Below are positions 54,829 through 61,916 of a DNA stretch of 64,000 bases, in pieces. Location of the stretch: the NCBI RefSeq assembly GCF_020524345.1, contig NZ_JAIVLH010000019.1, forward strand, positions 1 through 64,000, written 5' to 3'. The first letter of the stretch is position 1; each line of letters starts with the position of its first letter. Both the position numbers and the translations under genes were made by a program. The notes under the pieces were generated by a model, which did no database searches, was not told the origin of the DNA, and saw only the letters and a program-made list of their open reading frames with translations. The stretch is from Metabacillus niabensis (GTDB lineage: Bacteria > Bacillota > Bacilli > Bacillales > Bacillaceae).

Positions 54829-54949
54829 TAAAAATATTTATCAGCAATGAACCATCTTGAAAGTTAATTTCTTGGTTCATGAAAGACATCTTTTCTAAAT
54901 CAAATTTTTTTGATATTTTAAATGTATATCCAATATTTTCAGGTGTTAA
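54829..54949 (-). pseudogene. internally deleted arsR relic with its promoter
   Basis: On the minus strand, 54853-54880 encodes MNQEINFQD, close to the start of the second ArsR (MKQEINFQD, 56639). Upstream, 54881-54949 matches the arsR2 promoter with -35 TTAACA and -10 TACATT (intact copy: TTGACA, TATAGT) and the operator at 54899-54914. Downstream, 54829-54846 (AAAAATATTTATCAGCAA) matches the sequence at the 3' end of arsR2. About 290 bp of the gene body is deleted. The rest of 54730-55002 has only an ArsR-type box before arsN. Confidence 0.8.
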
Positions 54950-54956
54950 CTTATTA

Positions 54957-54972
54957 ATCATAAAAAATTGAT
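54957..54972. promoter_or_regulatory. ArsR2-type box before arsN
   Basis: ATCATAAAAAATTGAT fits the pattern ATCAA-n6-TTGAT found at 54899, 56281, 56658 and 56714 with one mismatch. It lies 30 nt before the acetyltransferase start. Confidence 0.6.
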
Positions 54973-55002
54973 TTAATTTTCATAAAAGAAAGGATGTAAA
55001 TA

Positions 55003-55500
55003 TTGCACGTAACCATACAAAAAATGAGGAATGAACATTGGGATCAAGTTATGAAAATTTATTTAGATGGAATAGCCACTGGAAATGCAACTTTTCAAAC
55101 TGAAGCACCTTCTTGGGAAGAATGGGATGCAGGACATACATTTCAATGTCGTTTAATTGCGACGCTTGAAGGTGTAATAGTAGGGTGGACTGCCTTAAGT
55201 CCTATTTCAAATAGATGTGTTTATGAGGGTGTAGCTGAGGTAAGTGTTTATGTTAGTCCAGAATATAAGGGGAGAGGAATTGGAAAATTACTATACCAAG
55301 ATTTGATTAGGGAAAGTGAAGAGAAGGGATATTGGACTTTACAAGCGAGTATTTTTCCGGAAAATAGGGCGAGTCTGAATTTACATAAGCAATTTGGATT
55401 TAGGAAGGTGGGCATTAGACAACGAATTGGTAAATTGAACGGTGTTTGGAGAGATGTTGTTTTACTTGAAAGAAGAAGTAAGGTTCAAGGTAATAATTAA
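55003..55500 (+). CDS. arsN1: GNAT acetyltransferase, ArsN1/PAT type
   Basis: This 165-aa GNAT protein belongs to the phosphinothricin/arsinothricin N-acetyltransferase group, which inactivates glutamate-analogue antibiotics by acetylating the amino group. The group signature (GIATGNATFQTEAPSWEEWD, residues 16-35) and the acetyl-CoA loop (GRGIGKLL) are present. TTG 55003 has AAAGGATG 7 nt upstream. Its place inside an arsenic island next to arsI, and the ArsR-type box before it, favour arsinothricin as substrate over phosphinothricin. Confidence 0.82.
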   Translation: MHVTIQKMRNEHWDQVMKIYLDGIATGNATFQTEAPSWEEWDAGHTFQCRLIATLEGVIVGWTALSPISNRCVYEGVAEVSVYVSPEYKGRGIGKLLYQDLIRESEEKGYWTLQASIFPENRASLNLHKQFGFRKVGIRQRIGKLNGVWRDVVLLERRSKVQGNN

Positions 55501-55598
55501 TATCTTATTTTTGATTAATCACTACAATATTGATTATGAAATTCTAAATATGATATCCATTATTCATGGCAAAAAGAAAAACTGGAGAAATAGTAAGA

Positions 55599-55630
55599 AA
55601 AAGCCGTGGGACATATCCAGCGGCTTTTCT
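55599..55630. terminator. bidirectional terminator arsN/arsI
   Basis: AAAAGCCG (55599-55606) pairs with CGGCTTTT (55621-55628); T-run on the plus strand, A-rich flank on the other. Confidence 0.8.
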
Positions 55631-55644
55631 TTACCAATACATAT

Positions 55645-56043
55645 TCATTCAACACAACAAGTATCGATGGTATCTACTTCAGTGTCTTCTTTTGTTAAGA
55701 AAAATTCCCATTCGTGGCCATCAGGATCTGTGATCCAAAATTTATCTTGCTTAGCATAGCAACATGTAGTATCACTTTCATTACGTGAGAAAAAGCCTTC
55801 CTTTTCCAGCCTCTCTTTATGTTTTACCAACTCATTTGTACTGAATACTTGAAAACCAAAATGATTGATATGATTACCCTCTACACGATCTACTGGTCGT
55901 AATGTAAAGTTCAACCCAGGGTTCTCTAACAAAAACTTCACATAATCTTGTTTTACCTTTACAGGTTTTACACCAAATAATTTAGAATAAAAGGTAAGGG
56001 AAGTATCTAAATCTGTTACATTTAAACCAATATGAATGTTCAT
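55645..56043 (-). CDS. arsI: ArsI C-As lyase
   Basis: This 132-aa vicinal-oxygen-chelate dioxygenase cleaves the carbon-arsenic bond of trivalent organoarsenicals such as methylarsenite. The Fe(II) ligands are His4, His61 and Glu113, and the substrate-binding vicinal pair is Cys94-Cys95 (TTCCYA). This is the arrangement known for Bacillus ArsI (Cys96-Cys97). A further C-terminal CC (129-130) is present. AGGAGGAAT precedes its ATG. It follows the 51-aa CC protein and arsR2 on the same strand. Confidence 0.94.
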   Translation of the reverse strand: MNIHIGLNVTDLDTSLTFYSKLFGVKPVKVKQDYVKFLLENPGLNFTLRPVDRVEGNHINHFGFQVFSTNELVKHKERLEKEGFFSRNESDTTCCYAKQDKFWITDPDGHEWEFFLTKEDTEVDTIDTCCVE

Positions 56044-56089
56044 AATTTCATTCCTCCTAAGGGTCTATTTCATTATTAATTTTCTGTTT

Positions 56090-56245
56090 TTAACAACAAA
56101 CTGTTTGACAACAAGTTATTTCAATTGATTTAGTTTTATCAGTACGCTTATCTTCTTTAGTTAAAGGAATCGAAAAAGAACTAAATTCAGTCATTTCACT
56201 TTGTTTTATTTTTGAAAGCATATAAACCTCATACTCATTAAACAT
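56090..56245 (-). CDS. 51-aa protein with C-terminal CC-x3-CC tail
   Basis: This small ORF starts at ATG 56245 (AGGAGGA 4 nt upstream) and ends in TCCQTVCC (residues 44-51). The first 43 residues are polar and contain no other cysteine. It lies between arsR2 and arsI on the same strand, with an ArsR-type box just upstream, so it is probably arsenic-induced. The paired vicinal cysteines could bind trivalent arsenic. I recognise no family. The 51 codons fall below common size cut-offs. Confidence 0.65.
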   Translation of the reverse strand: MFNEYEVYMLSKIKQSEMTEFSSFSIPLTKEDKRTDKTKSIEITCCQTVCC

Positions 56246-56280
56246 AACTTCCTCCTAAAACAAATTATTTTGATCTATTT

Positions 56281-56296
56281 ATCAAAAAAAATTGAT
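56281..56296. promoter_or_regulatory. ArsR2-type box before the 51-aa gene/arsI
   Basis: ATCAAAAAAAATTGAT, identical to 56714-56729, lies between the arsR2 stop and the 51-aa gene, 36 nt before its start. Confidence 0.7.
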
Positions 56297-56315
56297 ATAA
56301 TGTAGAAAAAATTTA

Positions 56316-56639
56316 TCAGCAAGTTGGCCTAAATAGACAACAAAGCTCTGCTGATAATAGTTGATTTACTTCATCAAGGTTAAGTTTGTAATAATTCCAT
56401 GTGCCTCTTGTTTCTCTTATAATAAGGTTTGCATCTAAAAGTATTTTTAAATGATATGACAGCTTTGATTGTGTCATGTTTACCATGGGTGCTAGATCAT
56501 TAACATTAATTTCACCTTTTTGTGTAAGAAGATTCATGATCTGCAATCTTTTTTTGTCCGCAATGGCTTTAAACTTACTCTCATACATTTCAAAGGTTTT
56601 TTCTAAAGACACATCTTGAAAGTTGATTTCCTGTTTCAT
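56316..56639 (-). CDS. arsR: ArsR-family repressor with C-terminal cysteine triad
   Basis: This 107-aa ArsR/SmtB repressor lacks the helix-3 CxC of the first ArsR; its cysteines are Cys100, Cys101 and Cys107 at the C-terminus, the spacing known for Acidithiobacillus-type ArsR (CC-x5-C). ATG 56639 follows AAAGGTG by 6-7 nt. It has its own sigma-A promoter with an operator at the start site, so it is autoregulated. It probably controls the arsI side of the island and arsN. Trivalent organoarsenicals may be the inducer; that is inference. Confidence 0.92.
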   Translation of the reverse strand: MKQEINFQDVSLEKTFEMYESKFKAIADKKRLQIMNLLTQKGEINVNDLAPMVNMTQSKLSYHLKILLDANLIIRETRGTWNYYKLNLDEVNQLLSAELCCLFRPTC

Positions 56640-56657
56640 GAAATACACCTTTTCTAC

Positions 56658-56729
56658 ATCAATTTTTTTGATATTTAAACTATATAACCAAATTTTTCTT
56701 TTGTCAATAATTAATCAAAAAAAATTGAT
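56658..56729 (-). promoter_or_regulatory. arsR2 promoter with two operator boxes
   Basis: On the minus strand TTGACA (56702-56707) and TATAGT (56679-56684) are 17 nt apart. One dyad, ATCAATTTTTTTGAT (56658-56672), covers the start site; another, ATCAAAAAAAATTGAT (56714-56729), lies just upstream of the -35. Confidence 0.88.
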
Positions 56730-56756
56730 GTATACAAGAGAGTTAAACATTAATAA

Positions 56757-56778
56757 GAAGCTACCAGTAGGTAACTTC
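56757..56778 (-). terminator. chrA terminator hairpin
   Basis: 9-bp stem with one wobble (56757-56765 with 56770-56778), 14 nt after the chrA stop. The T tract on the minus strand is weak. Confidence 0.45.
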
Positions 56779-56791
56779 CTCATAAAAGATA

Positions 56792-57976
56792 TTAAATCAA
56801 TCCAATAAGTAATCCGCCAACAGCTCCGGTCAACACAATGATCCATGGTGGAAGTTTCCAATAAACTAACATACTGAATAATACGGCAGCAAAGGCAAAG
56901 TCAATTGGTGCCAGAATACTACTGGTCCAAATAGGGTGATAAAACGCAGAGATTAAGATCCCAACAACCGCTGCATTTACTCCAAGTAACGCTCCTTTAA
57001 TCTTAGGATTACGGCGCAATGTATCCCAAAATGGCAATGTTCCTAAAATTAATAGAAATGCGGGTAAGAAAATAGCAACCGTGGCTACTAATCCACCTTG
57101 CCAACCATTTATTACGGCACCTAAATAGGCTGCGAATGTGAAAAGTGGGCCGGGGACTGCTTGTGCTGCACCATATCCGGCTAAAAAGGCTTCTTCTGAC
57201 AGCCACCCGGTTGGAACAAATTCACGTTCCAATAAAGGCAAAACAACATGTCCTCCGCCAAATACTAATGATCCTGAGCGGTAAAAGCTATCAAACATAG
57301 CAATCCAACTTATCGAGGTCATCTCTCTTAAGATTGGCAGTAATATGAGTAACCCGAAAAATAATGATAAGCAAACAATGGCAAATCCTTTTGAAATAGG
57401 GAAATCAACTCTTGATTCTTCAGATTCTGTGTGATCTTTATATAAGAGAAAGCCAACGAATGCGGCAATAATAATCACACCGACTTGTGTAAAGGCTGTT
57501 TGCCATAAGAGTGTTCCTACTAAGGCAAATAAAGCTATTGTTTTCCTCTTTAAATCTGGAGTTAACTTTTGTGCCATCCCTAGGATCGCATGGGCAACAA
57601 CAGCAACAGCGACTATTTTTAAGCCGTGAATCCATCCGGCATCTGTGACATCAAATCCCTGAAGAATGAAAGCAAAGATAATAAGTGCTAAAACCGAGGG
57701 AAGGGTAAAACCGATAAAGGAAGTGATACCTCCCAATACTCCCGCACGCATGACACCAATCCCAATCCCTACCTGGCTACTGGCCGGCCCGGGTAGAAAC
57801 TGGCAAAGTGCTACTAGATCCGCATAGCTTTTTTCATCCATCCATTTCCTTCGACGGATATATTCTTCATGGAAATAGCCTAAGTGTGCAATTGGTCCAC
57901 CAAATGATGTAAAACCAAGCCTTGTTGAAACAATTAAAATTTCAAGCAACGTCCTTAGTGTATTTTTTTGTTTCAT
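56792..57976 (-). CDS. chrA: chromate efflux transporter ChrA
   Basis: This 394-aa long-chain ChrA has two homologous halves (chromate_transp domains), each with the GGP and PGP motifs, and about 10-12 membrane helices. It exports chromate. It is co-transcribed behind a PadR-family regulator gene, the usual arrangement in Bacillaceae, with a 19-nt gap. It extends the metal-resistance cluster next to the ars island. Confidence 0.94.
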   Translation of the reverse strand: MKQKNTLRTLLEILIVSTRLGFTSFGGPIAHLGYFHEEYIRRRKWMDEKSYADLVALCQFLPGPASSQVGIGIGVMRAGVLGGITSFIGFTLPSVLALIIFAFILQGFDVTDAGWIHGLKIVAVAVVAHAILGMAQKLTPDLKRKTIALFALVGTLLWQTAFTQVGVIIIAAFVGFLLYKDHTESEESRVDFPISKGFAIVCLSLFFGLLILLPILREMTSISWIAMFDSFYRSGSLVFGGGHVVLPLLEREFVPTGWLSEEAFLAGYGAAQAVPGPLFTFAAYLGAVINGWQGGLVATVAIFLPAFLLILGTLPFWDTLRRNPKIKGALLGVNAAVVGILISAFYHPIWTSSILAPIDFAFAAVLFSMLVYWKLPPWIIVLTGAVGGLLIGLI

Positions 57977-57995
57977 TATTATTTACCTGCCTTTC

Positions 57996-58304
57996 CTAGT
58001 CTTTAATTTCTTTAAATAACTCATATGCTTTTGCTCGGGCTTCTTTAAGAACCATGTTTCCTTTTTCTGTTGTTGTATAATATTTGCGTATTTTTCCTTC
58101 TACATTTCGATCTTCTCTCTTTAAGAGACCATCTGACTCCATGGAGTGGAGGATGGGATAAAGGGTGCCGGGACTGATGTTATATCCGTGTTCCCTAAGT
58201 TCTTCGAGCATCCAGACACCAAAAATGGGGTGTTCTTTTGCATGGTGAAGAATGTGAATGTGAATAAACCCGAGAAACAATTTCCGCAAGACTTTGTCTT
58301 CCAA
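57996..58304 (-). CDS. PadR-family regulator of chrA
   Basis: This 102-aa PadR winged-helix protein has the conserved GVWMLEELREHGYNISPGTLYPILHSME core. It precedes chrA in one operon and probably represses it until chromate or oxidative stress is sensed. A dyad upstream (58342-58360) is a likely operator. Inducer unproven. Confidence 0.9.
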   Translation of the reverse strand: MEDKVLRKLFLGFIHIHILHHAKEHPIFGVWMLEELREHGYNISPGTLYPILHSMESDGLLKREDRNVEGKIRKYYTTTEKGNMVLKEARAKAYELFKEIKD

Positions 58305-58340
58305 TAAATCACCTCATTAACTTTTATCGATATCGTATTC

Positions 58341-58361
58341 CAATATTGAGTTTCAATATTA
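58341..58361. promoter_or_regulatory. candidate PadR operator
   Basis: AATATTG (58342-58348) and CAATATT (58354-58360) form a perfect 7-bp dyad with a 5-nt gap, 38 nt before the padR start. PadR sites are typically such AT-rich dyads. Confidence 0.5.
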
Positions 58362-58567
58362 TGTATTGTAACATCTTCAATTAATTTTTCCACTCATACC
58401 TACAATATTTACAAAACCTTTACATTTCTAAAGAAATTAATAAAGTTGATATGAATTTTGCATACTTTCTGCAAAGTCATTTGTTATTTTTGAAGTATAG
58501 AGACCTATAAATAAAGAAAATATAGGGAAATACTTTAACAACCAAAATATGAAAAAGGAGTAGTGAT

Positions 58568-59152
58568 ATGAAAAAAATTAACTCAATTATGTTGACAAGT
58601 TTTATAGCCATTTTATTAACTGCATGTACTAGTAATATTGAGAAAACATCTGAAAATAATGAGGATATGAATACAAATACGGAAAAACATTCGGAAATGG
58701 ATCATTCTGAGATGAACCATTCAAGTTCTGGTGAGGTTCCGGAAGGTTTAAAGGAAGCAGAAAATCCTACATATAAAGTGGGGAGCCAGGCTATCCTTGA
58801 AACAGATCATATGCAAGGTATGAAGGGAGCAGAAGCAACAATTGCTGGAGCTTACAATACAGAAGTTTATGCTGTTTCTTATACACCAACAACTGGCGGA
58901 GATATAGTTGAAAATCATAAGTGGGTCATTCATGAGGAAATCGAAGATGCAGGGGATCCACCATTTAAGCCAGGTGAAGAAGTTGTTTTAAATGCTGATC
59001 ATATGAAAGGTATGAATGGTGCAGAAGCTGTAATCGACTCTGTTGAAGAGACGACTGTGTATATGGTTGATTACACACCTACAACGGGTGGAGAAGAAGT
59101 GAAAAACCATAAATGGGTAACTGAAAGTGAATTATCAGCAATAGAAGAGTAA
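58568..59152 (+). CDS. ydhK: YdhK-type lipoprotein (two DUF1541 domains)
   Basis: This 194-aa lipoprotein has lipobox LLTAC (Cys20), a His/Met-rich linker (HSEMDHSEMNHS, near residues 40-51) and two DUF1541 repeats (about 66-128 and 133-192), each with DHMxGM and YTPTTGG motifs. YdhK of B. subtilis has the same layout. The DHM and HSEM motifs suggest copper or another metal outside the membrane. AAAGGAG precedes ATG 58568. It is convergent with a two-component system. Confidence 0.88.
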   Translation: MKKINSIMLTSFIAILLTACTSNIEKTSENNEDMNTNTEKHSEMDHSEMNHSSSGEVPEGLKEAENPTYKVGSQAILETDHMQGMKGAEATIAGAYNTEVYAVSYTPTTGGDIVENHKWVIHEEIEDAGDPPFKPGEEVVLNADHMKGMNGAEAVIDSVEETTVYMVDYTPTTGGEEVKNHKWVTESELSAIEE

Positions 59153-59161
59153 TAATAGGAA

Positions 59162-59193
59162 AAGAGAACTTGGGTTAACCTGAGTTCTCTTTT
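59162..59193 (+). terminator. ydhK terminator
   Basis: Extended near-perfect hairpin, AAGAGAACT through AGTTCTCTT with inner GGG/CCT pairing, then T-run. Also suited to the converging regulator gene. Confidence 0.88.
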
Positions 59194-59207
59194 CAATATC
59201 GCTTATT

Positions 59208-59897
59208 TTAATTGTCGGAAACCCATTTATAACCTATTCCCCAAACTGTTTTTAAATATTTTTCTACAGGGAAGTTTGCTTTACGCAGCTTTTCTCTCAT
59301 ATTACGTATATGTGAGTCAATGGTTCGATCTTCTGTTTCAGCCTTTAGGCCCCATAAAGTTGAAAGTAAATGTTCTCTTGAAAATACTTTGTTTTGGTTT
59401 TCTAAGAACAAACCGAGTAGGCCATATTCCTTGGGGGTCAGAACAAGCTCTTTCTCATGATATGTAACCTGATATGTGGACTGATTTATTAATAACCCTT
59501 CAAAACGAATTATGTTTTCAGAGTGAGAAGTTCTGCTTGTTCTTCTCATAATGGCTTCTAAACGAGCGATTAACTCTTCTTCATGAAATGGTTTGACCAG
59601 GTAATCATCAGCACCTTTTTTTAAGCCTTTTACAACATCTTCCTTTTCACTTCTTGCTGTTAACATGATTATTGGTACTTCAGATATTTTCCTTATTTTT
59701 TCACAGGTTTCCCATCCATCCAATTCAGGCATCATAATATCCAGGATTACAAGGTCAACGCTTTTGTGATAAAGAATTTCTAAGCCTTCATGACCAGATT
59801 TCTTTTTAATACATGTATATCCATAAGGCTCTATATATAAAGATAATAAATCGAGCATTCTTTGCTCATCATCTATCAGCAAAACTTTTTTCATCAT
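59208..59897 (-). CDS. OmpR-type response regulator
   Basis: This 229-aa regulator has a receiver domain (Asp10/Asp11 and phosphoacceptor Asp54 in LVILDIMMPELDG) and a C-terminal winged helix (about residues 130-226). Its start lies inside the end of the upstream kinase gene, overlapping it by 29 nt; ATG 59897 or 59894 both follow AAAGGAG. Gene order kinase-regulator is the reverse of most Bacillus pairs. Target genes are unknown; ydhK and the Csp gene are neighbours. Confidence 0.93.
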   Translation of the reverse strand: MMKKVLLIDDEQRMLDLLSLYIEPYGYTCIKKKSGHEGLEILYHKSVDLVILDIMMPELDGWETCEKIRKISEVPIIMLTARSEKEDVVKGLKKGADDYLVKPFHEEELIARLEAIMRRTSRTSHSENIIRFEGLLINQSTYQVTYHEKELVLTPKEYGLLGLFLENQNKVFSREHLLSTLWGLKAETEDRTIDSHIRNMREKLRKANFPVEKYLKTVWGIGYKWVSDN

Positions 59898-61260
59898 ACA
59901 GCTCCTTTAAAGTAATTTTAAAGCATGTTCCCTTATTTAATTGACTTTCTATTGAAATAGTTCCTCCATGGGCATCGATTATTTCTTTCACTATTGATAA
60001 TCCTAACCCATAACCTCCTGTTAACCTTGAGCGTGATTTATCTACTCGATATAGGCGGTCAAAGATATATGGTAAATCTTCAGCAGGTATTCCTTGACCT
60101 TGGTCTCTGACATAAATATCTATGATATTCTCTTTCTTTGTGAGTTCAATTGTAGTCAATGTTTTGGTATCAGAGTATTTGATTGAGTTATCCAACAAAT
60201 TTAAGAAGACTTGTTCAAAACGAATCGGATCGATATGTGCAAAGGTTTCTTTTTGACAAATAAACTCAAGTTTTATTCCTTTGCTTTCAAAAGCCGGTTT
60301 CATTTTTTGAAAAATAGATTGCATGAATAAGCAGATGTTAACTTTCTCTTTTGAAATAGAAAAAGTATTTTGATCCATTTTTGCTAAATTAAATAGTTCT
60401 GTTAGAAGATTACTCACATGGTTTGATTCTTCATAAATAATATGTATGTAATGCAGTCGGTCCGTTTCTGATAAGTTGTTTCTTTTTGCGATATCAGCAT
60501 AACCCTTAATATAGGTAAGAGGGGTACGCAGTTCATGAGAAATACTACCTAAAAATTCATTTCTTTCTTTTTTTAAATAGTTTAAGTCGTTAGCTAAAAT
60601 CTGAATAGAAGTTGATAACTCTCCTATTTCATCATTTGAAGTTTTAGGCAGGGAAACTGAAAAATCCCCTTTGCTTATTCTTCTTGTTGCTTCCTTCATC
60701 AAAATCAAAGGTTTAGTTAGAGCTTTTGATAAGAAGAATATGGTAAACAGCATGAGAAAGATAATGAGAACTGAAGCCAGGATAAAATGTTCATTTAATC
60801 TTGAAATAACATGTTGTATCTGGTCGGTACTTTTGAACATATAAACATAACCAATCTCTCCATTAGGAGCCTGGAATGGAGAAACCGTCGAAATATATCG
60901 TTCATCTTGCCAGTCAGATTGAATGATAAGACCATTTTGAGATTCTTCATGTTTTGTTTTTAGGATTTTGTCCATTTCTAGGTCTACTGTTTTAGATGAA
61001 GTAATGACTTTTCCAGCATCATTTGTTATAACAACCTCAGTATCTGTTTGTGACTCCATTATTTTAATGTGATGTAACGTGGACTCATCATAGGAAATTT
61101 CAATAACATCACGATGGCTGTTACCCCGTAACTTTAGGGCGTTTAACTCTTCATTAACAAGAGAATGGACAACATTACGGTGTAAGAAGAACATAGAAGA
61201 TGCTTCAATGATAAAAATGCAGATAAAAAACCATAAACCGAGTTTAATAGAAATTTTCAT
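59869..61260 (-). CDS. membrane sensor histidine kinase
   Basis: This 463-aa kinase has two membrane helices (about residues 5-25 and 160-182) around an extracellular sensor domain, a HAMP domain, a HisKA domain (SHELRTPLTYIKGY, His near residue 243) and an ATPase domain with GGYGLGLSIVK. ATG 61260 is chosen because AAGGTG lies 6-7 nt upstream. It overlaps the partner regulator gene. Ligand is unknown; surrounding genes suggest a cell-envelope or metal signal. Confidence 0.92.
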   Translation of the reverse strand: MKISIKLGLWFFICIFIIEASSMFFLHRNVVHSLVNEELNALKLRGNSHRDVIEISYDESTLHHIKIMESQTDTEVVITNDAGKVITSSKTVDLEMDKILKTKHEESQNGLIIQSDWQDERYISTVSPFQAPNGEIGYVYMFKSTDQIQHVISRLNEHFILASVLIIFLMLFTIFFLSKALTKPLILMKEATRRISKGDFSVSLPKTSNDEIGELSTSIQILANDLNYLKKERNEFLGSISHELRTPLTYIKGYADIAKRNNLSETDRLHYIHIIYEESNHVSNLLTELFNLAKMDQNTFSISKEKVNICLFMQSIFQKMKPAFESKGIKLEFICQKETFAHIDPIRFEQVFLNLLDNSIKYSDTKTLTTIELTKKENIIDIYVRDQGQGIPAEDLPYIFDRLYRVDKSRSRLTGGYGLGLSIVKEIIDAHGGTISIESQLNKGTCFKITLKELYDEKSFADR

Positions 61261-61322
61261 AGGATACACCTTCTTAGTTTTATAAGACTATTGTAAAGGT
61301 AAATTGTTGAGAAAATATGCAG

Positions 61323-61354
61323 AAATAAAAAAGCAAAGCTAATTACGCTTTGCT
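61323..61354 (-). terminator. Csp gene terminator
   Basis: On the minus strand, perfect 8-bp stem AGCAAAGC/GCTTTGCT (61347-61354 with 61332-61339) followed by a T-rich tract. Confidence 0.8.
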
Positions 61355-61395
61355 CTTTGACTATACCCCTTAGATTGTCCAATTTCTAGTGCTGC

Positions 61396-61725
61396 TTATG
61401 AAGCCATTTGGCGACAGGCTTCAGCACATTTAAAGCAAGAATCCGCACAGTTTTTGCAATGATCATGGTCATGTTTCTGACATTCTTGACCGCATGCTTT
61501 ACATATATCGGCACATAGCTTACATATTTGTTTAGCAAAAGGACTATTTGATTGCATAGCTTTTACTGCAAAACCACAAAAATCGGCACATTCTATGTCC
61601 AGACGAATACAGTCTGACATCATGGCTACATCATCTTCTTTAAGGCAGGCATGATAACAAGTATTACAAGCCTCCATACACTCTAGACATGCCTGAATAC
61701 AGTCCTTATATTGTTGATTTAACAT
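61396..61725 (-). CDS. yhjQ: four-helix-bundle copper-storage protein (Csp3/YhjQ)
   Basis: This 109-aa protein has 19 cysteines spaced along four helices as CxxC/CxxxC, plus HDHDHC near residues 84-89. This is the DUF326 Csp family, which stores many Cu(I) ions inside the bundle; B. subtilis YhjQ (Csp3) is the model and has similar length. No signal peptide is seen, so it is cytosolic. AGGAGGTAATGTC precedes the ATG. Confidence 0.93.
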   Translation of the reverse strand: MLNQQYKDCIQACLECMEACNTCYHACLKEDDVAMMSDCIRLDIECADFCGFAVKAMQSNSPFAKQICKLCADICKACGQECQKHDHDHCKNCADSCFKCAEACRQMAS

Positions 61726-61916
61726 ATGACATTACCTCCTTATTTTTTATATAAATAATAGTACCCGTCCAAATTTTTAAAGAAACGTATTTCTATCAAA
61801 TCCTTTGAATCTGCACATTTAGGTAATTATAAATAGAAAAATTGAATGGGCCTTGCACAACAGCTTTTCCATAAAGCATATGATAAGTTGACATTTTATG
61901 TTTGAGGAGGACAATC

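Noticed and set aside
54878-54888. ATGAAAGAC half of the 52-bp repeat palindrome near 54.9 kb
   Set aside because: It belongs to the arsR relic's start region and has no matching second arm.
55442-55759. 105-aa plus-strand ORF between arsN and arsI
   Set aside because: Spans the bidirectional terminator and runs antisense into arsI.
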